Source of the DNA: Nocardia testacea NBRC 100365
GTDB taxonomy: Bacteria > Actinomycetota > Actinomycetes > Mycobacteriales > Mycobacteriaceae
Direction of reading: 5' to 3'
Assembly (NCBI RefSeq): GCF_000308775.1
Contig: NZ_BAGJ01000263.1
Coordinates: forward strand, 1 to 50,151
DNA length: 50,151 nt
The position numbers and the translations under genes were made by a program. This document shows, piece by piece, positions 40,992 to 49,540 of this stretch. Each line of letters opens with the position of its first letter. Position 1 is the stretch's first letter. The notes beneath the pieces were generated by a model. That model saw only the letters and a list, made by a program, of their open reading frames with translations. It searched no databases and was not told the origin of the DNA.

Positions 40992-41783
40992 GTGGCTGTG
41001 CCCGTAGAGTCCGAGGCGCCGGGCGGGCGCGATGTCGTGGGCGCCGTCCTCAAGGCATGCACGCTGCTCGGTCACTTCAGCGCGGACCGTCCCGCCTGGA
41101 CGCTGAACGACCTCACCGTGGCGAGCGGGATGAACAAGACGACGGTGTTCCGCCTGATGGCCACGCTGATCCAAGCCGGGTGGGTGGACCGCACGGACGA
41201 GGGCGGCTACCGCATCGCGATGCCGGTCTTCGAAATCGGCTCCGCGGCCCTGTCCAAGCTCGACATCCGCGCCGCGGCAAAACCTTTCATGTCCGATCTG
41301 GCGACGACCTTCGGCAACACGGCCTATCTGATGGTTCCCGCCGAACAGGGCGCGGTGTGCATAGACCTGCTCGAGGGCCGCAACTCGCTCGTCGTCGCCG
41401 GCATCAATGTCGGCTCCGTGATGCCCTATCACGCCGCGGCGGGGCCGGTGGTCATGCTCGCGCATTCGGAAGCATTGCGGGACAGGTGGATTGGCGATGA
41501 CCTCCCGGCGATCACCGATCGGACCATCACCGACCCGGGCCGGCTCGTCGAACACCTGGACGAAATCGTCGAAGCCGGTTACTCATTGAGTAATTCGGAT
41601 TATCTGCCCGGGGTCGCCGCGGTGGCGGCACCGATTCTGGGGCGGGACGGGTCGGTGGTCGCGTCCATCAGTGTGGGCGGCCGGGCCGAGGAGTTCCAGG
41701 ACGACGTCTTGGCCGCGAAGATCGAGAAGGTGCGCGACGCGGGGGCGCGCATTACACGGATCGTGCAGGCGCTCCCGAGGTGA
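40992..41783 (+). CDS. IclR-family transcriptional regulator
   Basis: A 263-residue IclR regulator. The N-terminal winged helix has WTLNDLTVASGMNKTTVFRLMATLIQAGWV. The GAF-like effector domain has GNTAYLMVPAEQGAVCIDLLEG, then MPYHAAAGPVVMLAH and the GYSLSNSDYLPGVAAVAAPIL end, typical of acid-sensing IclR proteins. GTG start at 40992. It is divergent from the five-gene catabolic operon, 152 bp apart, and is its likely pathway-specific regulator. Confidence 0.93.
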   Translation: MAVPVESEAPGGRDVVGAVLKACTLLGHFSADRPAWTLNDLTVASGMNKTTVFRLMATLIQAGWVDRTDEGGYRIAMPVFEIGSAALSKLDIRAAAKPFMSDLATTFGNTAYLMVPAEQGAVCIDLLEGRNSLVVAGINVGSVMPYHAAAGPVVMLAHSEALRDRWIGDDLPAITDRTITDPGRLVEHLDEIVEAGYSLSNSDYLPGVAAVAAPILGRDGSVVASISVGGRAEEFQDDVLAAKIEKVRDAGARITRIVQALPR

Positions 41784-41960
41784 TGAGGTTTCGCGGGCGT
41801 CGTATGTGCTGCGTAGTTCGCCTTCGGGATGTCGGGCCGGGGTTCGCGGTTGCGGGAGCGGCGTGTGCGATCCATCAGCCCCAGAGCTGCGACACCGGCC
41901 GTCGCCTCCTCGACAGTGAGCGGCACGGGCGGTAGCGAGTACGGTCCCCGCCGACCTGCA

Positions 41961-42000
41961 TGTCTATAAACAATGAATATAAAAAGGTTATGCTTTTGCC
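41961..42000 (+). promoter_or_regulatory. AT-rich leaderless promoter of the MarR gene
   Basis: TATGCT (41989-41994) lies six bases before the GTG at 42001, so transcription probably begins at the start codon. The 40 bases upstream are unusually AT-rich (TATAAA, GAATATAAAAAGG) and could carry the MarR operator. Confidence 0.42.
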
Positions 42001-42459
42001 GTGAGTCGTCGAGAAACCGCCCCCGGCCCGTCCGCCGCCATCAGCGCAGCCCTCTACGGCCTGGCCACCACGGCCGCGAGGCGCTTGCCTCGGGACATGA
42101 GCTTGACGTCCGCCGCCACCCTGGCCACCCTGGACCGGACCGGTCCGCGGCGCATCACCGATCTGGCCGCGGTCGAGGGCGTCACCCAGCCCGCGATGAC
42201 CGCCCTGGTCCGGGTGATGGAGGAGTCCGGCCTGGTCGAGCGGCGGGGCGACGCGTCCGACAAGCGGGTCACGCTCGTGTGCCTGACCGAGGCCGGCGCC
42301 TCCTATGTCCGGACGCGACGCCAGGCGGGCGTCCACGCGTTCGAGCGGTTGATCGGCGAGCTCCCCGGCGACGAGGTCGAGGCGCTGGCGGCGGCCCTTC
42401 CGGCGCTGAACCATCTGGCAGAGCTCGAAAGTCGGGACCGCGAAGGGCCGAAGCAGTGA
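42001..42459 (+). CDS. MarR-family transcriptional regulator
   Basis: A 152-residue MarR protein. The winged helix includes RRITDLAAVEGVTQPAMTALVRVMEESGLVERRGDASDKRVTLVCLTEAG, and helices at both ends dimerise. The GTG start at 42001 sits at the predicted leaderless transcription start. Its stop overlaps the MFS start (GTGA, 42456-42459), so it almost certainly controls the co-transcribed exporter and probably itself. Ligand unknown. Confidence 0.92.
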   Translation: MSRRETAPGPSAAISAALYGLATTAARRLPRDMSLTSAATLATLDRTGPRRITDLAAVEGVTQPAMTALVRVMEESGLVERRGDASDKRVTLVCLTEAGASYVRTRRQAGVHAFERLIGELPGDEVEALAAALPALNHLAELESRDREGPKQ

Positions 42460-43889
42460 CCGGGCAGCCGGTCGGCGGGGGTGCGGTGAAGGCGTTCCCC
42501 GTGGCGCGTTCCGAGGTGCGGCTGCTGGTCCCCGCCCTGATGTTCATCGCTCTGGTCGTGGCGGCGGTCGGCAGCCTCGGGGCGCCGATCATCACCACCG
42601 TGGCGACCTCGTTCCACGTCTCGCTGAGCAGCGCGCAGTGGACGCTGACCGTCGCGCTGCTCAGCGGCGCCGTCGCCACGCCGGTCTTGGGCCGGCTCGG
42701 AGCCGGCCCGCATCGGCGGGCCACGATCCTTGCCACGCTGGCGGTCGTCGTCGCCGGCAGCGCCCTCACCGTGCTGCCGCTGCCGTTCGCGTGGCTGCTG
42801 GCCGGCAGGGCGGCCCAGGGTGTCGGGCTCGGGCTGACGGCGCTGATGATGGGCGTGGCCCGGGACCACCTTCCCGAGGAGCGCAGCGCGGCCGTGATCG
42901 CCCTGATCTCGGTGGTTTCGATCATCGGGGCCGGTGTCGGCTACCCGCTGGCCGCACTGCTCGCCGAGCTCGGCGGGGGACGGGCCGCCTACGGTCTCGG
43001 CCTGGTCGTCACCGCCGCCGCCCTCCTGACCGCGTGGCGCTCCATGCCCGAAGCCCCCGAAGGCCGCTCCGCCCACGTGGATGTGCCAGGCGCGGTCGTC
43101 CTGGCCGCTGCGCTGCTGCTGGTGCTGTTCCTCGCCGGCGAACGGAATCTGTGGAGCCGGCACCTCGCCGTGGCGGCGGGCCTCGCCGTCGTCGCGGTGG
43201 CGCTCCTCTGCACCTGGGTCCTCATCGAGCTGCGCAGCACGACACCCTTGGTCGATGTGCGGGCGGTGCGGCACCCGGCGGTCGCCGGGGCGAACCTCGC
43301 CATGCTCGTCGGCGGAGTCGGCATGTACCTCCTGCTCACGCTCATCACCAGGTACGCGCAGACGCCGCACGGCGCCGGCTACGGCTTCGGGTTGACGACC
43401 TTCGTCGCCGGGCTGGTCCTCATCCCGTTCTCGGTGCTGGGGTTCGTCGCCGGCAAGCTCACGCCGCGGATCCGGACGCGGATCGCCGACCCCCCGCTCC
43501 TGGCCGGCAGCGCCGTCGTGGTCGGCGGCGGGTTCGCCCTGTTCGCGGCGGCCCGGTCGGATCCGGCCGAACTGTTCGCGGCGATGGGCGTGCTCGGCTT
43601 CGGGGTCGGCGGCTTCTCGGCCGCGATGCCCGGCGTCATCCTGGCCGTCACCCCCAAGAGCGAGACGTCGAGCGCCATGAGCTTCAACTATGTCGTCCGC
43701 AGCGTCGGGTACTCCCTCGGCAGCGCCATCGGCGGCCTGATCCTCGCCGCGGGCACCGGCCCCGGCCACCTCTTCCCCGACGACAGCGCCTACACCACCG
43801 CGGCGCTGGTCGGCATCAGCGCCATGGCGATCACGACGCTGATGAGCCTCGCTCTCGCCCGCCGACGCTCGTCCGAGACCACCCCGTAA
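42456..43889 (+). CDS. MFS multidrug efflux transporter (14-helix DHA2-like)
   Basis: A 477-residue major facilitator with 13-14 hydrophobic segments, as in the DHA2/EmrB group. SLSSAQWTLTVALLSGAVATPVLGRLG (helices 1-2), RAAQGVGLGLTALMMGVARDHLP and a late GGLILAAGTG are typical. It should export drugs or metabolites by proton exchange. The GTG start overlaps the MarR stop by four bases, so the two are translationally coupled. A DUF1330 gene follows 36 bp downstream. Confidence 0.9.
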   Translation: MTGQPVGGGAVKAFPVARSEVRLLVPALMFIALVVAAVGSLGAPIITTVATSFHVSLSSAQWTLTVALLSGAVATPVLGRLGAGPHRRATILATLAVVVAGSALTVLPLPFAWLLAGRAAQGVGLGLTALMMGVARDHLPEERSAAVIALISVVSIIGAGVGYPLAALLAELGGGRAAYGLGLVVTAAALLTAWRSMPEAPEGRSAHVDVPGAVVLAAALLLVLFLAGERNLWSRHLAVAAGLAVVAVALLCTWVLIELRSTTPLVDVRAVRHPAVAGANLAMLVGGVGMYLLLTLITRYAQTPHGAGYGFGLTTFVAGLVLIPFSVLGFVAGKLTPRIRTRIADPPLLAGSAVVVGGGFALFAAARSDPAELFAAMGVLGFGVGGFSAAMPGVILAVTPKSETSSAMSFNYVVRSVGYSLGSAIGGLILAAGTGPGHLFPDDSAYTTAALVGISAMAITTLMSLALARRRSSETTP

Positions 43890-43925
43890 GTCGGATGTAC
43901 TCATCGAAACACACTGGAGGTTCCA

Positions 43926-44222
43926 ATGCCCAAGGGCTACTGGGTCAGCGTCTACCCCACCATCGACGCCCCCGAGAGGCTTGATGCCTACAACGCTCTG
44001 GCAGGTCTGGCCGTCGCGGCCGCGGGCGGGCGGGTGCTCGCCGGCGTCGGCGGCCGGGTCGACGCACACGAAGCCGGAATCGCCGAGCGCGTCGTCCTGA
44101 TCGAGTTCGACAGCTTCGAACAGGCGGTCGCCGCACGCGCGAGCGCGGCCTACCAGGAAGCGCTGGCCGAACTCCCCGACGGCTTCGAGCGCGACTTCCG
44201 CATCGTCGAAGGTATCGACTGA
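43926..44222 (+). CDS. DUF1330 domain protein
   Basis: A 98-residue DUF1330 protein of the dimeric ferredoxin-like (stress-responsive) fold. It has KGYWVSVYPTIDAPERLDAYNALAG, AGGRVLAGVGGRVDAHE, RVVLIEFDSFEQAVAARASAAYQEAL and a short FRIVEG end. TGGAGG lies before the ATG at 43926. The 36-bp spacing suggests it belongs to the MarR/MFS transcript. Function unknown; family members are small, often stress-linked. Confidence 0.88.
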   Translation: MPKGYWVSVYPTIDAPERLDAYNALAGLAVAAAGGRVLAGVGGRVDAHEAGIAERVVLIEFDSFEQAVAARASAAYQEALAELPDGFERDFRIVEGID

Positions 44223-44447
44223 CCGAGGTCCACTCGGATCTTCGCACCGAGCGCGGCTGAAAAGCGGCTGGTGCGCGGCAAACTTCGATCTCCGCTGTCA
44301 GGACCGCTCACGGACTCGAGTACGGACGGCGCGGTGCTTCGCGGTCCGCTGTCTTCCGATTCATGGGAAGCCTCGTGCGGTCGTAGTGCGGATCTTGTCG
44401 GTAGCGTTGCTCAGCGGCACGGTTCGAGACCGACGACAAGATACGGG

Positions 44448-45431
44448 GTGGCAGTGGAGAAGCGGCGGGCCGCGTGGGGGCGGCTGCGGAGGCTCGGTGC
44501 GTTCGTAGCGGCGCTGGTGCTGGCCACCGGTGCCGGTGGTGCGGTGTCAAGTGCGGCGCCGATCGGTGCGCCGGCACTACGTGCCCCGGCCGGTGGGTAT
44601 CAGGAACTCGTGGTGCCGTCCGATATGGGACCGATCAAGGTCCAGGTGCAGTGGGCGGCGCGCGGCGGGCGGGCGGCGCTCTATGTGCTCGACGGCCTGC
44701 GAGCACCCCACGACCACAATCAGTGGACCAGCGATACCGATGTGCTGCGGCGGTTCGCCGGAGACGATGTGACGCTGGTGTTCCCGGTCGGCGGGCATTC
44801 CAGTTTCTATGCCGACTGGTATCGGCCGAGCAGTACGAACGGCCAGGCCACAACGTACAGGTGGGAAACCTTCCTCACCCGGGACCTGCCGGTCTTCCTC
44901 GCGAAATACGGTGTCTCGCGCAGTAATAACGCCATCGTGGGCGCTTCCATGGGTGGTGGGGCGGCGCTGGCCCTCGCCGCGCATCACCGCGACCAGTTCA
45001 AGTTCGCCGGGTCGTTCTCCGGATTCCTCAATCCGACATTCCCGATGTGGAACGAAGCGGTCCGCGCCGCGCTCTGGGACGAGGGCCGGTTCAATGTGGA
45101 CGATATGTGGGGCCCCGCCGGTGACCCGGCCTGGCACCGCAACGATCCGACCGTGCAGGCCGAACGGCTGCGCGGTCTGCCGATGTACATCTGGGCCGGT
45201 AACGGTGTGCCCGGGGCGCCCGACCTGCCCCACGGTGTCGGTAACACCGTGAACGCGATGGGTCTGGAGTCCTTGGCGACAGTGGCCGCGCAGATCTTCC
45301 GCGACCGGCTCGCCGCGCTGGGAATTCCGGCCCGCGTCGACCTCGTCAACGGCACCCACACCTGGCCCTATTGGGAGCAGGCGATCACCACCGCCCGCCC
45401 GATGCTCCTGGACGCACTCGGCGCGGGCTGA
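44448..45431 (+). CDS. Secreted antigen-85-like mycolyltransferase/esterase family protein
   Basis: A 327-residue exported esterase of the antigen 85/FbpA-like alpha/beta hydrolase group, which moves mycolic acids onto trehalose or cell-wall arabinogalactan. The signal peptide is at residues 1-35 (RRLGAFVAALVLATGAGGAVSSAAP). The nucleophile is Ser167 in VGASMGGGAAL; the likely histidine is in NGTHTWPYW. YVLDGLRAPHDHNQWTSDTDV and GGHSSFYADWY match mycolyltransferases. The GTG at 44448 is chosen over 44454. A partial, decayed copy of its 5' end lies at 47344-47485. Confidence 0.9.
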   Translation: MAVEKRRAAWGRLRRLGAFVAALVLATGAGGAVSSAAPIGAPALRAPAGGYQELVVPSDMGPIKVQVQWAARGGRAALYVLDGLRAPHDHNQWTSDTDVLRRFAGDDVTLVFPVGGHSSFYADWYRPSSTNGQATTYRWETFLTRDLPVFLAKYGVSRSNNAIVGASMGGGAALALAAHHRDQFKFAGSFSGFLNPTFPMWNEAVRAALWDEGRFNVDDMWGPAGDPAWHRNDPTVQAERLRGLPMYIWAGNGVPGAPDLPHGVGNTVNAMGLESLATVAAQIFRDRLAALGIPARVDLVNGTHTWPYWEQAITTARPMLLDALGAG

Positions 45432-45596
45432 CGACGGTGACGCGAGCGTCGGGAGCCGGCATGCCCATCGTGGGGTCAGTGTCTTCGCGACTACGCATTT
45501 CACGCCATGCCGGGACCGAGATGGACCGCGAATAGGCACATCCACTCGATGTCGCGGTATCCGGCCCGGTGCGGGCGCGTCACACCGCCCGACCTC
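45432..45596. other. Spacer after the esterase gene
   Basis: No gene is supported here. It leads into the duplicated segment beginning near 45597. Confidence 0.35.
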
Positions 45597-45847
45597 GGTC
45601 ACCTCGCCGGCCGGTAGTGCGTCGGAGCACTGCCGCGCGCCGGCGATCGGTGTTGCCGTCCCGTCCCGAGGGGTGGCCGTGACCGGTCAGCGCAGTGCGC
45701 CCACCCGCAGCCATGGTCGCAGCAGGTTCTCCTCGGTGGAGGGGCCCATCTGCCATTCGGCGATCCACGGACCGGTGCCCTCGCTCGGGTCGAGTGTGCC
45801 CTGCTCCACCCAGCGGTAGCGGCCGTCGAACAGGTCGCGGGTCAGTT
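45597..45847 (-). pseudogene. Duplicated 3' end of the acyl-CoA dehydrogenase gene
   Basis: Positions 45681-45847 match 47588-47754 with only a few differences, at a constant offset of 1,907 bp. A weaker match extends left to about 45597 (47504). The minus strand encodes the last ~54 residues of the dehydrogenase (from RDLFDGRYRW to LLRPWLRVGALR) with the same stop codon, at 45687. Upstream coding sequence is absent; it runs directly into IS1380-type sequence at ~45843. It is a truncated duplicate, not a gene. Confidence 0.85.
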
Positions 45848-46110
45848 CCCGCACGGTCGTCTTCTGTACGGCGTCGCAGACCGCGGAATACGACTGCTGG
45901 ATCTGTCGGGTGGGCCGCCCGGGATGCGGCTTGTGGTCCGGAAAGAACGCCCGCACTCTGGTGCGGAGTTGCGGTTCACCGACCAGGACGGCCTCCGGCT
46001 GACCGCGTTCGTCGCCAACACCGCATCGGGTGCACTGCCTGAGTTGGAGTTACGGCACCGCCGCCGCATCCGTTGCGAGGACCGCATCTGCGATCAAGAA
46101 AGACACCCCC
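45843..46110 (+). mobile_element. IS1380-family transposase remnant
   Basis: An open frame reads LLDLSGGPPGMRLVVRKERPHSG, then RFTDQDGLRLTAFVANTASG, then LELRHRRRIRCEDRI. These are the consecutive blocks of the C-terminal catalytic part of IS1380-type transposases (compare LDLSGWPPGMRVIVRRERPHPG and RCEDRIRAAKDTG). After CEDRI the frame slips by one; KKDT appears in the next frame. No start, N-terminus or inverted repeats were found. Its left end coincides with the break point of the dehydrogenase duplicate. Confidence 0.72.
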
Positions 46111-46496
46111 GGCTCGTGGAACCCGGCAGCCCACCCGCTGTTCCAGGGCGCTCACGGCCACCCGGACAGCAAAACAACGCCGACCTCCATCGGGCCAACC
46201 CATTCCGCGCTTCCCACTGGAGAGAACGAACCACAATGGCAGGGAGCATTTCAGGGAGGACCTATTGCAGGGTTCATCAACAGCGCCTCTGGCGAAACTC
46301 CCGGGGATCGCGCGGCCACCGCTGATGACTCAGGCGAACCCCCCGGTACTTCCGCCGAGCCGCCCGCCGGTGACGCGGCAAGCGCGACCGGAATCTTCTG
46401 GGACTCAGAGGCCACACCTGTCGAATAGCCTCGGTCATCCTCAGTTTACGACTTCGACTGAGCCCTGTTTTTCACTCGATCTGTAAGGTCCAGGCG
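46111..46496 (+). other. Unrecognised open stretch after the IS remnant
   Basis: A plus frame (to TAG at 46428) reads a proline/glycine/threonine-rich peptide (HPLFQGAHGHPDSKTT, then NEPQWQGAFQGGPIAGF). It has no start of its own and falling third-position GC. It may be the tail of a foreign gene or decayed DNA. I recognise no family. Confidence 0.25.
46440..46472 (+). terminator. Weak hairpin with U-tract
   Basis: CTCAGT (46440-46445) and ACTGAG (46457-46462) form a 6-bp stem, followed by CCCTGTTTTT. It could end transcription coming from the IS/unknown frame before the Stealth-like gene. Confidence 0.28.
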
Positions 46497-47336
46497 GTGG
46501 ATGTTCTCTATTTCCTCAAACACAGTGCATTCGACGACCTCGAACTGAGGTATTCGCTGCGGAGCATCGAACGTCATATGCCGTGGGTGAGGCGGGTAGT
46601 GGTGTTCGGCGATCGGCCGGAATGGCTGGCGGGTCCGGAGAGCGGTATCGTTCATGTTCCACACGAGGCGATCGCCTGGATCGGTTCCTACAGAACGCCC
46701 GTCGCGAACTGGTTCCTGATGTTCTATCTCACGGCCCTGCTGCCGGAACTGGACGAGGAATACGTCTTCTTCAGCGACGACTTCGTTCTGCTCCGCGATC
46801 TCACGCCCGACGAGGCCCAGCGGAACCGCTACCTGCAGGATCTGGCGACCCTCGACAGTCGCGGCACGGGCTTGTGGAAGGACAGCCTGTGGCGGACCCA
46901 TGACCTGCTCAAACGCCTCGGCTACGGCACGCTCAACTATGAAACGCATACGCCGGCCTGGTTCCGGAAGCAGTGGGTGCTGGACGCCTATCGCGATCTA
47001 CGGGATTTCGTCACCGAGGACCGCTGGCAAGGGCCGATGAGCATCACCGCAATTCTGAGCCACGTCCAGAAGCACCATCCGCGACCGCTGGTGCATCTCG
47101 AAACGGAGGGCAGCCGGGTGGGCTTCTACGGCAAACCCCCGGCATACGACGAGATCGTCTCCCTTGCCAGCGCGGCAGACGCGAGGTTCCTCAACTACGA
47201 CGACTCGGCGTTCGGCCCCGACCTGCAACGCTTCCTCGCCCAGCGATTTCCACACCCCTGCCGCTACGAACGGCCCGAAGCCCCCGCGAGCCCAACCGGC
47301 GCAATCATCGATACCGTCAGCGTGCCGGTTTCTTGA
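46497..47336 (+). CDS. Short Stealth-like (sugar-phosphate transferase-related) protein
   Basis: A 279-residue protein resembling the Stealth family of hexose-1-phosphate transferases that build capsule-type phosphoglycans. The DLELRYSLRSIERHMPWVRRVVVFGDRPEWL stretch corresponds to conserved region 2, and FFSDDFVLL carries the double aspartate. The canonical CR1 start (YTWVDG) is replaced by VDVLYFLKHSAFDD, and no clear CR3/CR4 is visible, so it may be a diverged or minimal member. GTG start at 46497 with AAGG upstream. It lies between two duplicated fragments, suggesting it arrived or was trapped during that rearrangement. Confidence 0.65.
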   Translation: MDVLYFLKHSAFDDLELRYSLRSIERHMPWVRRVVVFGDRPEWLAGPESGIVHVPHEAIAWIGSYRTPVANWFLMFYLTALLPELDEEYVFFSDDFVLLRDLTPDEAQRNRYLQDLATLDSRGTGLWKDSLWRTHDLLKRLGYGTLNYETHTPAWFRKQWVLDAYRDLRDFVTEDRWQGPMSITAILSHVQKHHPRPLVHLETEGSRVGFYGKPPAYDEIVSLASAADARFLNYDDSAFGPDLQRFLAQRFPHPCRYERPEAPASPTGAIIDTVSVPVS

Positions 47337-47343
47337 TTACCGC

Positions 47344-47485
47344 ACTCGGTGTGTTCATCACGGCCGGTGCCGGCCGACGACGTCGGCGGGGCGGTGGCGG
47401 ATGCGGCGCCGAGCGGTGGGTCGGCGTTACGTGTCCCGGCCGGTGGATATCAGAAACTCGTGGTGCCCCTCGACCGGTACAGCCA
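47344..47485 (+). pseudogene. Remnant of a second esterase (Ag85-like) 5' end
   Basis: The segment aligns with 44492-44632 of the intact esterase. The frame reads SALRVPAGGYQKLVVPLD against PALRAPAGGYQELVVPSD. The catalytic domain is missing, and the sequence continues into the spacer that precedes the dehydrogenase 3' end. It is a decayed duplicate. Confidence 0.75.
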
Positions 47486-47503
47486 CGTCGCACCGGTCGA
47501 GCG

Positions 47504-47754
47504 TGATCACCTCTCCGGGCCGGGAGTATCGGGGCACTGCCGCGCGCTGGTGATCCGCGCTGCAGGCCCGCCCCCAGTCGTCGCCGCGACCGGTCAGCGC
47601 AGTGCGCCCACCCGCAGCCAGGGTCGCAGCAGGTTCTCCTCGGTGGAGGGGCCCATCTGCCATTCGGCGATCCACGGACCGGTGCCCTCGCTCGGGTCGA
47701 GTGTGCCCTGCTCCACCCAGCGGTAGCGTCCGTCGAACAGGTCGCGGGCCAGTT
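47504..47754. repeat. Second copy of the dehydrogenase-tail duplication
   Basis: This is the partner of 45597-45847. It includes the real 3' end of the dehydrogenase gene (47594 onward) and the ~90 bp beyond it. Near-identity is confined to 47588-47754, while the flank is more diverged. That difference suggests either purifying constraint or later gene conversion across the coding part. Confidence 0.8.
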
Positions 47755-49540
47755 TCACGTCCTCGTCGTCGGTGTTCTCCCACAACGAGTCGAACAGCTG
47801 CCGCACCCGGATCCGGGCCTGCCGGCAGAACACGTCGGCCAGTTCCGTGGCGGATTCGCCTTCCGCCGTGCCGTCGGCGCGTTCGGCCTGGGCACGCACA
47901 CAGGCGGCCGACATGGCGAACAGCTCCGTACCGATATCGACCAGGCGGCCCAGGAACACCTGCCGGTACTCGAGCTTCGCCTGCCAGCGCGCCATTCCGT
48001 ACATGAGTGCGCGGGCCTGTTTCCGTGCCATCCGCTCGACGAAGCGCATATGCCGTGCCAGCGGACCGAATTCGGCGAACGCGGACGGTGCCGTACCCGG
48101 TCCGACGGCCAGCTGCGGGAACCATTTCGCATAGAAGCCGCCGGCGCCCGCCGCCGCCTTGGCCTTCTCCTTGAACTCCGCGTGTTTGTCGACGAGTGCG
48201 CCCGCGGCGGTCATATGCGCGTCGGCCATCTCGCGGGCGACGAGCAGTCGCATGATCTCGCTGGAGCCTTCGAAGATGCGGTTGATCCGCAGATCGCGGA
48301 CCAGCTGCTCGGCGCCGACCGCCCGCTCACCGCGGGCCCGCAATGACGCCGCCGTCTCGTAACCGCGGCCACCCCGGATCTGCACGAGTTCGTCGGCGAT
48401 CCGGCAGCCCATTTCCGAGGCCCACAGCTTGGCCAGTGCCGCCTCGATACGGATGTCGTTGCGGTTCTCGTCGGCCATGGTCGCCGAGAGATCGAGGACC
48501 GCCTCCAGCGCGTAGGCCGTCGCGGCGATGAAGGACACCTTGGCGCTCACCGCGGCATGTTCACCGACCGGTCGTCCCCACTGCACCCGGGCGGTGCTCC
48601 ATTCCCGGGCGATCTTGACCGACCATTTGGCCGCCGCGGTGCACAGCGCCGGAATCGCGAGCCGTCCCGCGTTGAGCGTGGTGAGGGCGATCTTCAACCC
48701 GTCGCCCTCCCGGCCGATGAGATTCTCCCTGGGCACCCGGACGTTGTACATGCGGGTGACGCCGTTCTCGAGGCCACGCAGCCCCATGAACGCATTGCGC
48801 CGCTCCACGGTGATGCCCTCGCTGTCGGCCTCGACGACGAAGGCGGAGATACCGCCGCGGTGCCCGTCGCCCTTGGGCACCCGGGCCATCACCACCAGTA
48901 GTTCCGCGACCACTCCATTGGTCGTCCACAGTTTGACGCCGTTGAGCTCGTAGGCCGCACCGTCGGCCGTGGGGGTCGCGGTGCTGGCGATCCGCGCCGG
49001 ATCGGAGCCGACATCGGGTTCGGTGAGCAGAAAAGCGCTGATCGCGCCCCGCGCGCACCGCGGGAGGAACCGCTGCTTCTGCTCCGGGGTCCCCGCCAGC
49101 TTCAGGGGTTCGGGGACGCCGATCGACTGGTGCGCGGACAGCAGCGCGCCCAGGCTGGCGTGTACCGAGCCGACCAGCATCAACGCCTTGTTGTAGCCGA
49201 CCTGGGACAGGCCCTGCCCGCCGTACTCCTCGGGAATCTTCAGACCGAAACAGCCGAGCTCGGCGAGGCCGCGCACGTACTGCTCCGGGATACGGCCCTG
49301 CTCCTCGATCACGCTGCCGTCGAGGGTCTCGCAGTAGGCCCGCAGCCGCGCCAGATAGGCCTCGGTGCGCGCGGTGTCCTGCGCGCTCGGCTTCGGGAAC
49401 GGATGGATGAGGTCCACCCGGTAGCGGCCCAGGAACATCTCCTTGGCGAAGGACGGTTTGGTCCAGGTGACCTCGCGCGATTCCTCGACCAGTTGCCGTG
49501 CCTGCTCCTCGGTGGCGTCGACTTTCGCGGCAGTGGACAT
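47594..49540 (-). CDS. FadE-like acyl-CoA dehydrogenase (long form)
   Basis: A 648-residue acyl-CoA dehydrogenase with the extra C-terminal helical domain of long FadE proteins. It should oxidise an acyl-CoA to the enoyl-CoA using FAD. The N-terminal domain has FGLKIPEEYGGQGLS; the middle domain has AFLLTEPDVGSDPA and ELNGVKLWTTNG; the C-terminal domain has RGGRGYETAASL with the conserved glutamate and RINRIFEGSSEIMRLLVAREM. GAGGAGGG precedes the ATG at 49540. It stands alone on its strand. Its last 54 codons are duplicated at 45687-45847. Confidence 0.93.
   Translation of the reverse strand: MSTAAKVDATEEQARQLVEESREVTWTKPSFAKEMFLGRYRVDLIHPFPKPSAQDTARTEAYLARLRAYCETLDGSVIEEQGRIPEQYVRGLAELGCFGLKIPEEYGGQGLSQVGYNKALMLVGSVHASLGALLSAHQSIGVPEPLKLAGTPEQKQRFLPRCARGAISAFLLTEPDVGSDPARIASTATPTADGAAYELNGVKLWTTNGVVAELLVVMARVPKGDGHRGGISAFVVEADSEGITVERRNAFMGLRGLENGVTRMYNVRVPRENLIGREGDGLKIALTTLNAGRLAIPALCTAAAKWSVKIAREWSTARVQWGRPVGEHAAVSAKVSFIAATAYALEAVLDLSATMADENRNDIRIEAALAKLWASEMGCRIADELVQIRGGRGYETAASLRARGERAVGAEQLVRDLRINRIFEGSSEIMRLLVAREMADAHMTAAGALVDKHAEFKEKAKAAAGAGGFYAKWFPQLAVGPGTAPSAFAEFGPLARHMRFVERMARKQARALMYGMARWQAKLEYRQVFLGRLVDIGTELFAMSAACVRAQAERADGTAEGESATELADVFCRQARIRVRQLFDSLWENTDDEDVKLARDLFDGRYRWVEQGTLDPSEGTGPWIAEWQMGPSTEENLLRPWLRVGALR

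Noticed and set aside
42303..44069. 588-residue minus-strand frame
   Set aside because: It is antisense to the MarR/MFS pair; the composition is that of a reverse-complemented membrane protein gene.
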